Assembly: GCA_029204225.1 (NCBI GenBank)
Contig: CM055099.1
Coordinates: 41,534,131-41,598,130 of the forward strand
Length of the DNA stretch: 64,000 bases
Source: Diphasiastrum complanatum
Taxonomy: Eukaryota > Streptophyta > Lycopodiopsida > Lycopodiales > Lycopodiaceae
Direction of reading: 5' to 3'
Below, piece after piece: positions 1-44,800 of the stretch. The stretch's first letter is position 1, and every line of letters starts with the position of its first letter. The notes under the pieces were generated by a model. That model did no database searches. It saw only the letters and a program-made list of their open reading frames with translations, and was not told the DNA's origin. A program made the position numbers and the translations under genes.

Positions 1-452
1 TCTCCCCCACTATCTATGCATAGGAACTTGAACTTTTGAGTAGTATGTGTCTCAACAAGTTGCTTGAATTTTTTGAAGCAGTTGAATGCCTCATACTTGT
101 TTTTGATGAACATAATATTGGTGAATCTCGAATAATCATCGATAAAAGTGTTAAAATATAGTGTTGAACCCAGAGAGGGATTTCTCATAGAGCCGCACAA
201 ATCACTATGTCTCAATTCTAAAATGGACTTAGCTCTAGTGGCTTGTCCCTTTGGGAATCTTGATCTAGGTTGTTTGCCTAGTAAGCACATCTCACAGACA
301 TGTCAAATGTCAGTGGAGGCAGCATTAATGCTTGAGTCCTTGACCATTCTATTGTGATGCATGTACAAGATTGCTCTCATGTTTAAATGTCCTAGTCTTT
401 GATGCCATAATTGAGCATTAGAAGTACTCATATTGGTGGAAAGTGTGAAAAA
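1..452 (-). pseudogene. Ty1/copia pol fragment: GAG-pre-integrase and integrase N-terminal part
   Basis: Read on the minus strand from 452 down to 1, the translation gives the copia pre-integrase motif LWHQRLGHLN, then CEMCLLGKQ, then the integrase start with LELRHSDLCG, TFIDDYSR and FLCIDSGGE. These are the zinc-binding HHCC module and the first two acidic residues of the DDE core. A TGA stop interrupts the HHCC module just before CEMCLLG, so the copy is dead. It continues past the left edge of the window. Its frame lines up with the gag-protease fragment at 2946-3895 on the same strand, so the two are halves of one copia element split by the insertion at 453-2945. Confidence 0.85.
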
Positions 453-1090
453 TGTCAACTAGTTTAGTTGATTTATCTTGGCAATTTTGAGGCCAACATG
501 AAATTTCAATTTACAGATAGATTTATTTTGTCAATAAAGGCCTAAGTAGTGTTTGTACTATTTTTGGCAAGTACATTTGTGGATGAGGTCGGATTTGGAC
601 CATTCTAATTGGCTAATATAGATACATTACATCTAGACTAGAATTTCTAGGTTTTTTGATGAAGTACCAAGAAGTTACCATTTAGGAAAATTTTAGGACA
701 ATTGGTTGAATGACATTTTGTCAGCTATAAATAGCAGTACCAACATGAAGAAAGTATTATTGTATTCTCATTTTATGTGGAGAATTCATCTCTTTTGATT
801 CTATGTCCATCTCATGTGTATTTCTCAAGATATCTTGATTTCTAGTGTGTAGAATGTGATTTTTATTGTTGATCCTGCATCCACATGTTTGAATGACTTT
901 AGGCTGTTGTTGTTGTACAGACATGGACAGTACCAAGTCGGATATAAGTGATTATGATCATATCTTCATGCATTCTAAGTTCTAGCATGCTAAAATTGAT
1001 GATTTCTATCTTGTAGCTAAATCTAGATGTGCCAAACTTGGCTAAAGATCTTAGATCCATCAAGTGTGTTTTGGATCTGATTTTCTCACA
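453..1090 (+). repeat. 5' LTR of the gag-only element
   Basis: The repeat starts with TG and ends near TTCTCACA, directly before the primer site. It matches the second LTR over most of its length but keeps about 75 bases (roughly 703-785, including CTATAAATAG, a possible TATA box) that the downstream LTR lacks. A diverged relative lies at 10640-10985 on the minus strand, and a partial copy at 47247-47525. Confidence 0.8.
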
Positions 1091-1108
1091 TGGTATTGGA
1101 CCAGGTTA
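1091..1108 (+). other. Primer-binding site, tRNA-iMet type
   Basis: TGGTATTGGACCAGGTT follows the 5' LTR immediately and resembles the plant initiator-tRNA-Met primer site TGGTATCAGAGCCAGGTT with a few mismatches. Its position right after the LTR supports the reading. Confidence 0.65.
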
Positions 1109-1688
1109 CAGGCCAAAGTTGGTGTATTCTCCAAATCTAGGTGGATTTGAGGGTGCCATTAATTCTATGTGGATTTGGAGGTGTTTCTAGCTCAAATCTT
1201 GCATTTTCAAGTATAGAAAGTGGATCTTTGTGATCCTAGCATCATTTTAGATCAAATCACTTGCAGTAGGCCAATATTTAAAACACTTACTGGAATGTGG
1301 AGACAAAAATTGCTTGTGATTGTGGATGTTACATTCTATTAGATGATATATCAAGATTCTAGCTTTTGCATATAGCTTTTGCTTGATTCAATATTTTGCA
1401 TTTTTGGAGTAACCCTAAATTTTATAGGATCTCTTGCTTTTAAGTTTTTGGAATTTTTCAAGAGTGTGCTTCAATCTTAGGAGTTAGCAAAAGTTCATTA
1501 TATTGTGGTTTGATCAAGTGAGATTAAGAAATCATCATTTTATGTGCTAGGATTTGCTAGAAGAGAAAAAAGGAGAGGCTAGCTTGTTTCCAAATCTTTG
1601 TGATTTATTCTTGAGTTCATTTGTTGATTTTCAAGAGAGTGCTAAGTGCATTGGAATAGGTTCAGAGAGAGGATCAAATCATTGCAAC

Positions 1689-2390
1689 ATGACAACCTCA
1701 AGTGGCTTCATGTTGGAAAACAACGATAAGCTTACCTCAATCAACTATTCAACTTGAAAGGTGAGACTGGAGTCTTTGCTAGAGATGAATGAGCTTATGG
1801 ATATTGTTGTAGGTGTGAAGGAGCGAGCTTTGGAACCTCAAGAACAATTGAGGTATTATAAGAGGGCAAAGAAAGCTCTACACAGTATCAAGATGAATGT
1901 GACTAATGAACTTCTCAAGGAAGTTGGTAAGTGCACATCTAGTGAAGCTTGGGAAACCTTGAAGAAGGTTTATGAGTCCAAGTCTACATCTAGGTTTATA
2001 ACTCTAATGAGGCAAATTATTCAAAGTCTTCAAAAGAATGATGAAAGCTCTCATGCTTTTGTTTTGATAGTTAAAGCTTTGAGTTATAAACTAGCATCAT
2101 GTATTAAGGAAACCATTAAGGATGTGGAGCTTGTTCAAGTTGTTCTTAATGGCTTGTTGGATGATCATGCTAATTTGGTACAAAGTTTTGCTATTCAAAA
2201 GACATTTGCAAGTATGGAGGACTTGCAAGAGTTCTTGGTGGTTGAAGAGTTTAGACTCCAAGCAAGAGGAGGATCATCTTCTACATCTCAAGTTGGAGAG
2301 GAGGAAGGTATGTTCTCAAAAGGCAAGCTCAAGGTCAAAGGCAAAAGCAATTGGTCAAAAGGGCAAGACAAAAAATGTCAACTAGTTTAG
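1689..2390 (+). pseudogene. gag (UBN2-like copia Gag) of the gag-only element
   Basis: The reading starts at ATG 1689 (MTTSSGFMLENNDKL) and is broken once, at 1755-1757, where TGA stands in place of the Trp of the conserved NYSTWK context. From 1761 it is open to 2390. The protein has the copia Gag pattern: RAKKALHSIKMNV, EAWETLKKVYESKS, FITLMRQIIQSL and a C-terminal EEFRLQ helix. The basic tail runs into the 3' LTR before any zinc knuckle is reached. Gag would form the virus-like particle. With a single nonsense change the copy looks recently inactivated, or it is mobilised in trans by a related copia element. Confidence 0.7.
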
Positions 2391-2945
2391 TTGATTTATC
2401 TTGGCAATTTTGAGGCCAATATGAAATTTCAATTTACAGATAGATTTATTTTTGTCAATAAAGGCCTAAGTAGTGTTTGTACTATTTTTGGCAAGTACAT
2501 TTGTGGATGAGGTCAGATTTGGACCCATTATAATTGGCTAATATAGATACATTGCATCTAGACTAGAATTTCTAGGTTTTTTGATGAAGTACCAAGAAGT
2601 TACCATTTAGGAAAATTTTAGGGCAATTGGCCAAATAATTCATCTCTTTTGATTCTATGTCTATCTCATGTGTATTTATCAAGATATCTTGATTTCTAGT
2701 GTGTAGAATGTGATTTTTATTGTTGATCTTGCATCCACACGTGTGAATGACTTTAGGATGCTGTTGTTGTATAGACATGGATAATACCAAGTTGGACCTA
2801 AGTGCCTATGATCATAACTTCATGCATTCTAAGTTCTAGCATGCTAAAATTGATGATTTCTATATTGTAGCTAAATCTAGATGTACAACCAAATTTGGCT
2901 AAAGATCTTAGATCCATCAAGTGTGTTTTGGATCTGATTTTCTCA
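2376..2945 (+). repeat. 3' LTR of the gag-only element
   Basis: This is a direct repeat of 453-1090 in the same orientation, beginning TGTCAACTAG and ending GATTTTCTCA. It carries one deletion of about 75 bases relative to the 5' LTR plus scattered substitutions. A purine-rich run (AAAAGGGCAAGACAAAAAA) lies just before it and may serve as the polypurine tract. Confidence 0.8.
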
Positions 2946-3895
2946 TATAAAATGCATCCTCATGATGCAAGATATAAAATTACCTTCTCTATTTGTAGAG
3001 AGGACTTTATTACTATTTTCAACCAAAATACTACATTGCTTTGAAGTTAAGCAATGTTGAGTTACCATCTGGAAGATGAGGGCGTATAGATCCTTGGCCT
3101 TCAATATGATGTGTACTTGAGTCACCGAAGTAGATGTACATTGAATCTGCTAGCGCGAGTTCTTAGAATAGGAATTTACATGGAGTCATGTGCTAAGAAG
3201 CACCAGAATCGAGATACCATAACAATGCATCTCTAGTTTGTTGATCTTGTACCATTAGCAGCACTTCGTCTTCATGAGAGATTCTTACAGAATCAGATCC
3301 CCCATTCTGCTGCTGCATCTTCTTCTTTGTTTCATTTGTGCTTGAGAACTCGGCAGTCCTTGATGTCGTGATTGGTTCTCTTGCAATATTTGCAAAAGAT
3401 CTTGGTCTTCGGTTTCTGATACTATCGATCGTGTTGTTGTTGTTGTTGGTTTGAATTAGTCTGCTTAGCTTTAGTCTTATTGCCCTTTGAAGTTCTCTTC
3501 TTTTGGGATTGTTGCTTATTTGAATAGAGGATGACTATCTTCATAGTTGATGTAAATAAGCTTTTCCCTCTCACTTCTTCATGGAATAAACTTGTTGTCA
3601 ACTTTTGCAATGACAGGTCAGGAGCATTGCTCAAAAGCAATACTAAATAGTCATAAGAGAGAGGAAGACTGGACAAAAGAGACATGTTAGCATCTTTCTC
3701 CGATACTGGTGAACCTACTACAGCTAGCTGGTGTTCCTTCAATCATCTTGAGTGACATGAATTTCTTTCTCAAGAAGAGACGAGTCGATACATCTGTCGT
3801 TTCATATAAACCAATAAGAATGTTCCATGCTTCTTTGGAACTAGAACAGTTTGCTACATCGTAAGTGAGTTGGATGAGTCTGAAAATTTACTTGG
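2946..3895 (-). pseudogene. Ty1/copia gag and protease fragment
   Basis: On the minus strand the order is gag (from about 3895: NCSSSKEAWNIL, RLFLRKKFMSLKM, then LLSSLPLSYDYLVLLLS), a CCHC zinc knuckle at about 3340-3395 (CKYCKRTNHDIKDC) and the protease active site LWYLDSGAS near 3215. A stop codon directly follows DSGAS, and further stops occur downstream, so the copy is inactive. The body continues at 452-1 after the nested insertion. The Gag N-terminus and any LTR are not visible beyond 3895. Confidence 0.85.
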
Positions 3896-4000
3896 GAAAA
3901 GGAATTTTTAGTGCAACTCATGTGTCTTCTAAGAGTAGTAATATTTGTGAGAGATTTCAAATAGTTTAGTCTAAAGGATTCTAGTGTAATGCACATCGGC

Positions 4001-4165
4001 AAGCATTACAAATTGTCCACTAGGTATAGAGGACCGTATCGAATCTTTTTTAAGATTGGATCCTTGACTTATCAATTGGACCTCCCGGAAGGAACAAAAG
4101 TGCACCCGGTTTTTCATGTAAGTTGACTTAAGAAAAGTCAACGTCAAGGGGAACATCACAATTTA
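4001..4165 (+). pseudogene. Ty3/gypsy integrase C-terminal remnant
   Basis: The plus-strand reading KHYKLSTRYRGPYRIF, then YQLDLPEG, then KVHPVFHVS matches the conserved tail of plant gypsy integrases (KLxPRYxGPYRI ... LPxxxxIHPVFHVSxLK). A stop follows HVS where a Cys or Leu is usual. No other pol domain is adjacent, so this is an isolated 3' fragment. Confidence 0.8.
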
Positions 4166-4270
4166 TCATTACTAAAGAAGATTATGAAAATGTAGACTAA
4201 GTTCTCTTGAGGCACTTTATCTAAAGACTTTTATCTTACTCAATATATGTTAATTGTTTGTATGGTTAAT

Positions 4271-4530
4271 TGATGCGGGAGCTTCCAAAACTATAATATA
4301 ATAATAATTTTTATATTAAACTAGCTCTATGGATTTGAATTTTGTCTTAATAGTGTTCTATGTGGAACAAAGAACTTCTTGATAGTGTCATTATCACCAT
4401 TGATGCGGGAGCTTCCAAAACTATAATATAATAATAATTTTTATATTAAACTAGCTCTATGGATTTGAATTTTGTCCTAATAGTGTTCTATGTGGAACAA
4501 ATAACTTCTTGATAGTGTCATTATCACCAT
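4271..4530. repeat. Tandem duplication of 130 bp
   Basis: Two adjacent copies, 4271-4400 and 4401-4530, start with TGATGCGGGAGCTTCC and end with TTATCACCAT. They differ at only about two positions, so the duplication is young. Nothing coding is seen in it. Confidence 0.95.
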
Positions 4531-5136
4531 TTTGTAAAGCACAAAAACTAACTAAACTCGTAGATTATATACTCGCACATGAAAAGGTTTTTTTTTTTAG
4601 AAGGTGGATATTATTTTACATTTGAGGGCCTTGACTTTTGGTTAATGAAATACATCTCATTCAAACTTCACTCCCACTTGTGCCTTCAACATCGATGATA
4701 TGATTTCTAGGGCTCATCATCAATGCTACTTCATTGTGTACTAGCAATTTGGATTTCTTTTCATGACGATGATTGAGTTAGGCCAGGAAATTGAACCCGA
4801 TTGGCTCCAATCTTGTGACCTAGCTCCAAATAGAGCCAATTTTGTCACCATAGGTTATGAATGTAGCTTTTCATTGTTGATGTCATCACTAGGTCACGAG
4901 GTGAAATTTAAATCCAAATAAAGTTCACGTCATCAACAAGAAGCTACTACATTATGGAACCAATGGGTATTTTGCCTGAAACTTTGCTTCGCACTATTGT
5001 GGTAGAAATTGTGTTTGTTTAGTTGGGCAAATGGTAACTAGGCCCTAAAAATGATGATGTTAGCACAAGGAATGTATGGAACCTCTTGGTGCTTATGTTG
5101 CACCATGAAAGTAATTCACGTAATTTTTGTGGTATG

Positions 5137-5138
<2 letters not shown>
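4531..5138. other. Non-coding spacer
   Basis: No coding or repeat signature recognised; ordinary AT-rich spacer up to the microsatellite. Confidence 0.5.

Positions 5139-5215
<77 letters not shown>
5139..5215. repeat. (CT)n microsatellite, 77 bp
   Basis: Uninterrupted CT dinucleotides. Confidence 0.98.
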
Positions 5216-5217
<2 letters not shown>

Positions 5218-7610
5218 TTTAGTTTTTCACCACAATAGAAACTTGAACTATGTACTCATTGAATGTATGTTATTATTTAGGTACACAGTGGCTACAAATG
5301 AACAGCTCCATAAGGTGAAGTCCGAACGACCTTCAACCGTAATTAGTAAGCTCCTTGCAACTAGCTAAATAGTGGATTGGGTGAGGTTTACCAATGCTCT
5401 AGGAACTCGCTAAGGTGCTAGAATTTCTTAATCTTAAAAAATCATCACACTGGAAAAATCAAATTAAAAATCAAAGCCATGTCGCCACATGTACTAGTAT
5501 GTAATCACATGTGGCATAGGAGATCAATGGTATAAGGCCTAGAGTATGCTTGATGTATCTTGCCTTGCACCAAGTCAAGACTCCCCTCCAAATATTCGTA
5601 GCATTTGTGAGCAAAGATATCGAACACATGACATCATCCTATTGGTTAAGAACATGCAAATTCTGAGCCATAGTACAGGCTTGCAACCAGATTTCACTGG
5701 ACCGTCCATCTCCAAATGCTACCTCGTGTATCCGACGGTGCACTGCAGCCTAGTAGCTGGATTCGTCGCCTCATGGCTCGTCTTGCTACAAGCTGTAGCA
5801 GACATCCTCATGAACGATCCATAGTACATAACTGATTGCTTGCACGAAAACAATCGAGGCCACACACTTTTTTACGAAGTGTGTGGCTTAGATCGTCTCT
5901 ACGCGGCGAACCCTTCTTATTAATTTCCAAGTGCACACCATACATAACATACAATATTAATATATGTAAAAATGTCCAATTTCTTCTTCATGGAGGAGCT
6001 TTTCTCGAAAGTTGCGGGTGAGGTGGACAGCATTCCTACCAGGGCCAGCCTTCGCTTCAAATATTGTCGTCTCAGAGCATGGAATAAAAAATACTCTACC
6101 GTCCGATCTCATTAAGCGTTTAGATTCTGCCACGTTTCCTAGAATCTACCAGTCAAAAGATTTGGAAGTGGTGACAGTGTGACACGTGGCACAGATCCGA
6201 GTGATCGAGAGTAGAACCTTTCGTGCCTTTAACCTCCATCGAAGCTCCGACATCACTCGAAGTGATGGCTTAATATCTGACCTTTTTCTAGCTGATCGTA
6301 AACGTCGATCGTTCAGGTCTTTGATAATAATGTGCGCGATCCTGTCTTTTCGTGAGACTTTCACACACTACTGCACAGATTGCACAGATGCTATGTATGA
6401 TCTACACATATCGTTTGGATCTTGCCTCGTCCTTGCTCTTGGATCTGTGATGCTGCTTCAGTTTTTTGCATTATCACAAAATCAAACCAGATGCACAAGA
6501 TAAGTGTTTATATGAATCTTGCTCGAGGTTTTGAATAGCAAGCCAAGTTCTAGGGCTTTGTGCGTTCACTATCTTCATGGCATCGATCAGGTACAACGAG
6601 ATTCCTAGTATCTGCTCGGATTTTGTTGATTCTTCTTCCTTTTATTATTATTGTTGATGTATCCGTATTTCCCCTGGCATTTTTTAGATTCTTCTTCCCC
6701 TTTTTATCGTGGTTGAGGCATCCTTGTTGCCCCCCTGGCACTTTGTAGATTCTTCTTCCGCTGCTTTTCGTTTATAAAGCAGAAGTACTGATTCTGGAAA
6801 TTTCTAGATTCTTCTTCGTCTTTTTATTTTGTTCTTGTTCCAATGACTAAACTCTGTTGGAATGCGTTGCTTTTCCTCCTGTCACTATTGCGCTCTATGT
6901 TGTGTGTACGACTTGTAGCTGAGCCTTGAAGCGGATCAATGTGTTTGGATCGCTTTACTATTAGCAGCCATCTTATCCAAGATCAATCTAATGTGCTATC
7001 TGTAGCCTATCATCGAACTCGATGGATTCTGGGGAAAAAATGAAGCGTGGAATACCAATATATTCTACCGTTTCGAGTAGTTATGCTTACAACAGCTCAT
7101 ATATTGAAAATTGATTATTTCTTTTATTGGAAGGGTCCTGTCGTCATTCTCCTGAAGGTATGGCGTTTGTACGATTTGCAAAGCTTTTGTGATGTGAAGG
7201 TCAGATTTGTTGTGTTCTTTAAGTTCGTAAAATATGATTGCAAAGCTTTCCATTTCACAGAATCAGGTATTTTTTCTCTGCTAGTAGGCCTCGTGTACAT
7301 CCAAAATTCTTTTTATCCTAGACTTGTTATCGCTAATGCGTTCATAGCTGAAGGTTCACATTCTATTCGCAAGCCCTTTTTCCTCCTCATTTATCTTATA
7401 CCTTACAAAAATGATCTGAGCCGTCTTGTTTTTTTCACCGGGCTAAGTTAGTTAAACTTTTCATTTTACACTTCATCCTTCTTGTTCCAATTTGAGCGAT
7501 GAGTTTACTCCATCTCATTTGATAATTCCAGATTAGCAGCTAGGTTGTTGAAATCCTCAACTCTATATCATTTGATTTCAGGTTACTTCGTAGATTATTG
7601 AAAATTTCCA
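5216..7610 (+). promoter_or_regulatory. Upstream region and probable 5' leader of the kinase gene
   Basis: No convincing protein is encoded here. The start of transcription cannot be placed from sequence alone. A plausible leader intron runs from GATCAG|GTACAAC at 6591 to TTGATTTCAG at 7572-7581, so the coding exon would begin at 7582 with 29 untranslated bases before the ATG. The stretch at 6621-6845 is a degenerate tandem repeat, listed separately. Confidence 0.4.
6621..6845. repeat. Degenerate tandem repeat, about 60-bp unit, nearly four copies
   Basis: Units start near 6621, 6680, 6741 and 6801. Each carries TTNTAGATTCTTCTTC near its start, followed by a T-rich stretch; the first two units end CCCCTGGCA. 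It sits in the presumed leader intron of the kinase gene. Confidence 0.7.
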
Positions 7611-41840
<34,230 letters not shown>

Positions 41841-44800
41841 CACTATGCTGCGTTTGATTAGAGGACACTGTACTCTTACAATTTTTGCAACATTGGAGGT
41901 ACATGTTTCATATTCTGAGCTCATAAATATTTAGAGAATCTGCTGTTTATGATATATGCTGCTCTGTTTGTAGATTCTATTGAGCCTTTCATTTTGAGAC
42001 CTTTAATTAATTAGAGTTGTCTATCGAATGAAAAAGAGGCTTAACTGTAGGCAATTGCAGCTCAAATCATTTGATTTCAAAGTGAGATCAAAATAAACTG
42101 TGAAGCGTTTTCAACTGGAGCTCAAATTTTTTGATTTCAAACTGAGATCAAAACACATTGTGAATGTTGTCAGAGCAACGCTCAGTATGCCTTTTCAAAT
42201 GTGTGTGGCTGCATAATTCTCATCAAAACAGTTTTGAATTCAAGCGGTGAAGCAGCATCAGAGAAAGGTGGCAATGGAAGGTGTGGGGTATGTCTGACAG
42301 AAAAGGAGTTTCAGGTTCTGAGTATCATGATAGAAGGATGAGGATATCCTTATTATGGTAATTGTGAAGGAAGGGGGGGCACTATGCTTGTTACTGATAT
42401 ATATATGTGGAATTTCCGACAACCAAGAAAGATTGCGAAGAGGACAAATGAAGCTAGAAAGCTTCTCTTCGAATCTTGGTATGGCTAATCAATGGCTTGT
42501 GTCAGTGCTTCACAGCTTGTTAACAGCATTTTGTGAGCAACAATGGGCAACATAGAAAGCCATTCACATTCAAGCACGCATAAGATCTTCTTGGATGAAC
42601 ATGGTTCTCGTTTTTCCTTCATTTTTGTTGTTGTTTTAGAGGTTTACATTGATGAAATATATATGATGTGTTGCAACGTTCATCCTGAACACTGCCATGT
42701 TGTATATAGAGGGAACTGACACCCTATTCATCAGTCATGTATGGTTTTCCTAGCATTGGCTTGCATGGAGGGTGCCATTTTGATTTTTGGCTTTATTCTG
42801 CATCTCAAGCTAAGCTTTACTAGCATTTAAATGACAATATTCAGCCATATCTTCATTTTTATGGCTGAACATGGCTGTATATCGTCATGCAACATGGCTG
42901 AATATTGTCATTAAAATGCTTAAAAATTGGTGAAGTAGGTCATTATTTATGACAAGGAATTCTGTATGGTGGAATATCTTTCATCATGATGCCAAGTACA
43001 ATAATGCGTGCGTCTTTTCATATGAATCAAGAATGCAAAGTCAGCTTTACTGAAAAATCAAATCCTATGAAAGAAACAACACATAGTGGGTGAGCCTTAT
43101 TTTGATATATGCTGTCCTTCTATTTGTCCTATTTTTAATCCTCCTAACAATCCCCCCCCCCCAAAAAAAAAAAAGAAAAAGAAAAAAAAAACTAATGCTG
43201 TCTTTAGAACATCTGTTTGTAGAGATTACATAGGCTTCATCTGGACCATGTTATGTCTTTCGGTAAGCTCTTTCTTCACGTGTAATAGATGCAATCCTAA
43301 GCACCTTCTTCGGTTATTCTATACAAAACATGTTGTGAAAGTCTTTGTCTATCAAGTTCTCAAGTTTATCAATTTAAAACACTTATTAAGCCGCTTTGAA
43401 AAACCCGAAGTCAATGTTACATGTCATTATTTTACCTGTACTGAAGAGCTCTACTCATCACAATTTTTAACTTCCGATCTTGACAAACTAGTTTGAGCAC
43501 TCTCCTTGAAAAGCCTGAAGTTATGAATGCTAAGTTTGGAATCATCCAGGGGTTGCATGGAAGTATGTTAGAATCATATGACAAAAACCCTTTAATTATG
43601 CTGATATTGGTCGGAATCTTTCAGAAAGAAAAAGGTTCTCTGTCGTTAATAGTGCTTGATCTTGTGGTGACTCCTTTATTCTAAGTTTTTTGATCCTTGT
43701 TTGGGTCATATGGTTACTCCAAATACATCAATCCTTCACTCATAGTTTTTGAAAGAGACCTTTTTCTAGAGGCACTCAATTTCTTACTCTTTTCAATTGA
43801 TGCTTGCTTGTTAAAATTCACAACTTATTTAATAAGTTCATTTACCCTATTGAAGAATCTTTCATAGTCTATGATTTGTCATCAAAATGGAAAGCTTAAA
43901 TTCTAGTTCATGTGACTTTGAAATTGAAAAAAGTCTCACTTGATTTTCTACCGAGGAGGAAGTTCTTTGTAGTAAGTTTCATAGACATTTGTTCATTTTG
44001 TTATGTGGATAAATGCTCAAACACACTTGTATTTGTTTTCAATTTCTTTTTTCAAACTGTTGTTGATTTGAGTCCATTTTCCAGTATGAACATACAACAC
44101 TTGTTCTCTTTCTAGTATGAGTAATACTAATCATCAATTGTTTAGTCATTCTTATAACCTTAGCTGCTCCAAATTTTTTATTTTTATGCATTTTGTGAAA
44201 ATTTCAGAGTTTCCGAAAGGCCTAGGTTTATTGTAATAACTTGTAAAACTATGCTACCTAACCTTTCTAAGTGGCTAAGTAATTGCTTCAAGCCTTGCTT
44301 CCTTTCTTTAATGGACTTTGGATAAATTCACTTAAAGATGTATGTGTTTTTGTAAGTTGGAGTTGGATCTTAAATGATTTTGTTGGTATATAGAAGCAAT
44401 AAAGCTATTCCATGCTTCTCATTTTATAGAAAAAATATACCTAATCTATGCTTTTGCAAACCTACGACTTCAAGACACTATACAATAGAATTAATTTGAA
44501 AGTTTTGAAGTTTTGCATGGATAAGGTAATTGGAGATGTTTTTAGCACTGAACTGAAGGACATTAAATGCAAAGCTTTGAAGTTCAAAACATTGCTATGC
44601 ATTTTGAGTTTTGTTGGCGTAAGAGGAAAAATTGAAATTTTAATTAAAAAAAAAAAGCCTCATTAGAATTGTTGATGTTGAAGATGTTTGTTTTTGGATG
44701 CATCTCGTCTTGGATAATTTGCATTATTGTTTAGGTGATTCTCTTTTCTTGTCCAATGTAGGATAGGTATTTCCATGGGTACTAGTTGTGGTGTTCACCT

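Larger units (their letters stand above)
453..2945 (+). mobile_element. Gag-only LTR retrotransposon (TR-GAG-like) nested in a copia element
   Basis: Two direct repeats beginning TGTCAACTAGTTTAGTTG (453-1090 and 2376-2945) flank a 1.3-kb interior. The interior holds only a tRNA-iMet-type primer site and a gag reading frame; no protease, integrase, RT or RNase H can be seen. This is the architecture described as terminal-repeat retrotransposons with a GAG domain. The element lies on the plus strand inside a minus-strand copia element, whose frame resumes across the insertion. I could not identify a clean 5-bp target duplication: the left flank is AAAAA and the right flank TATAA. It may be a non-autonomous family or an internally deleted copia copy. 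Confidence 0.75.

Noticed and set aside
448-2950. 5-bp target duplication around the gag-only element
   Set aside because: Flanks AAAAA and TATAA do not match; not claimed.
5546-5824. 92-codon open frame upstream of the kinase
   Set aside because: No recognisable motif; probably chance in spacer.
7047-7451. 134-codon open frame in the kinase leader
   Set aside because: Hydrophobic, no family resemblance, and lies in the probable leader intron.
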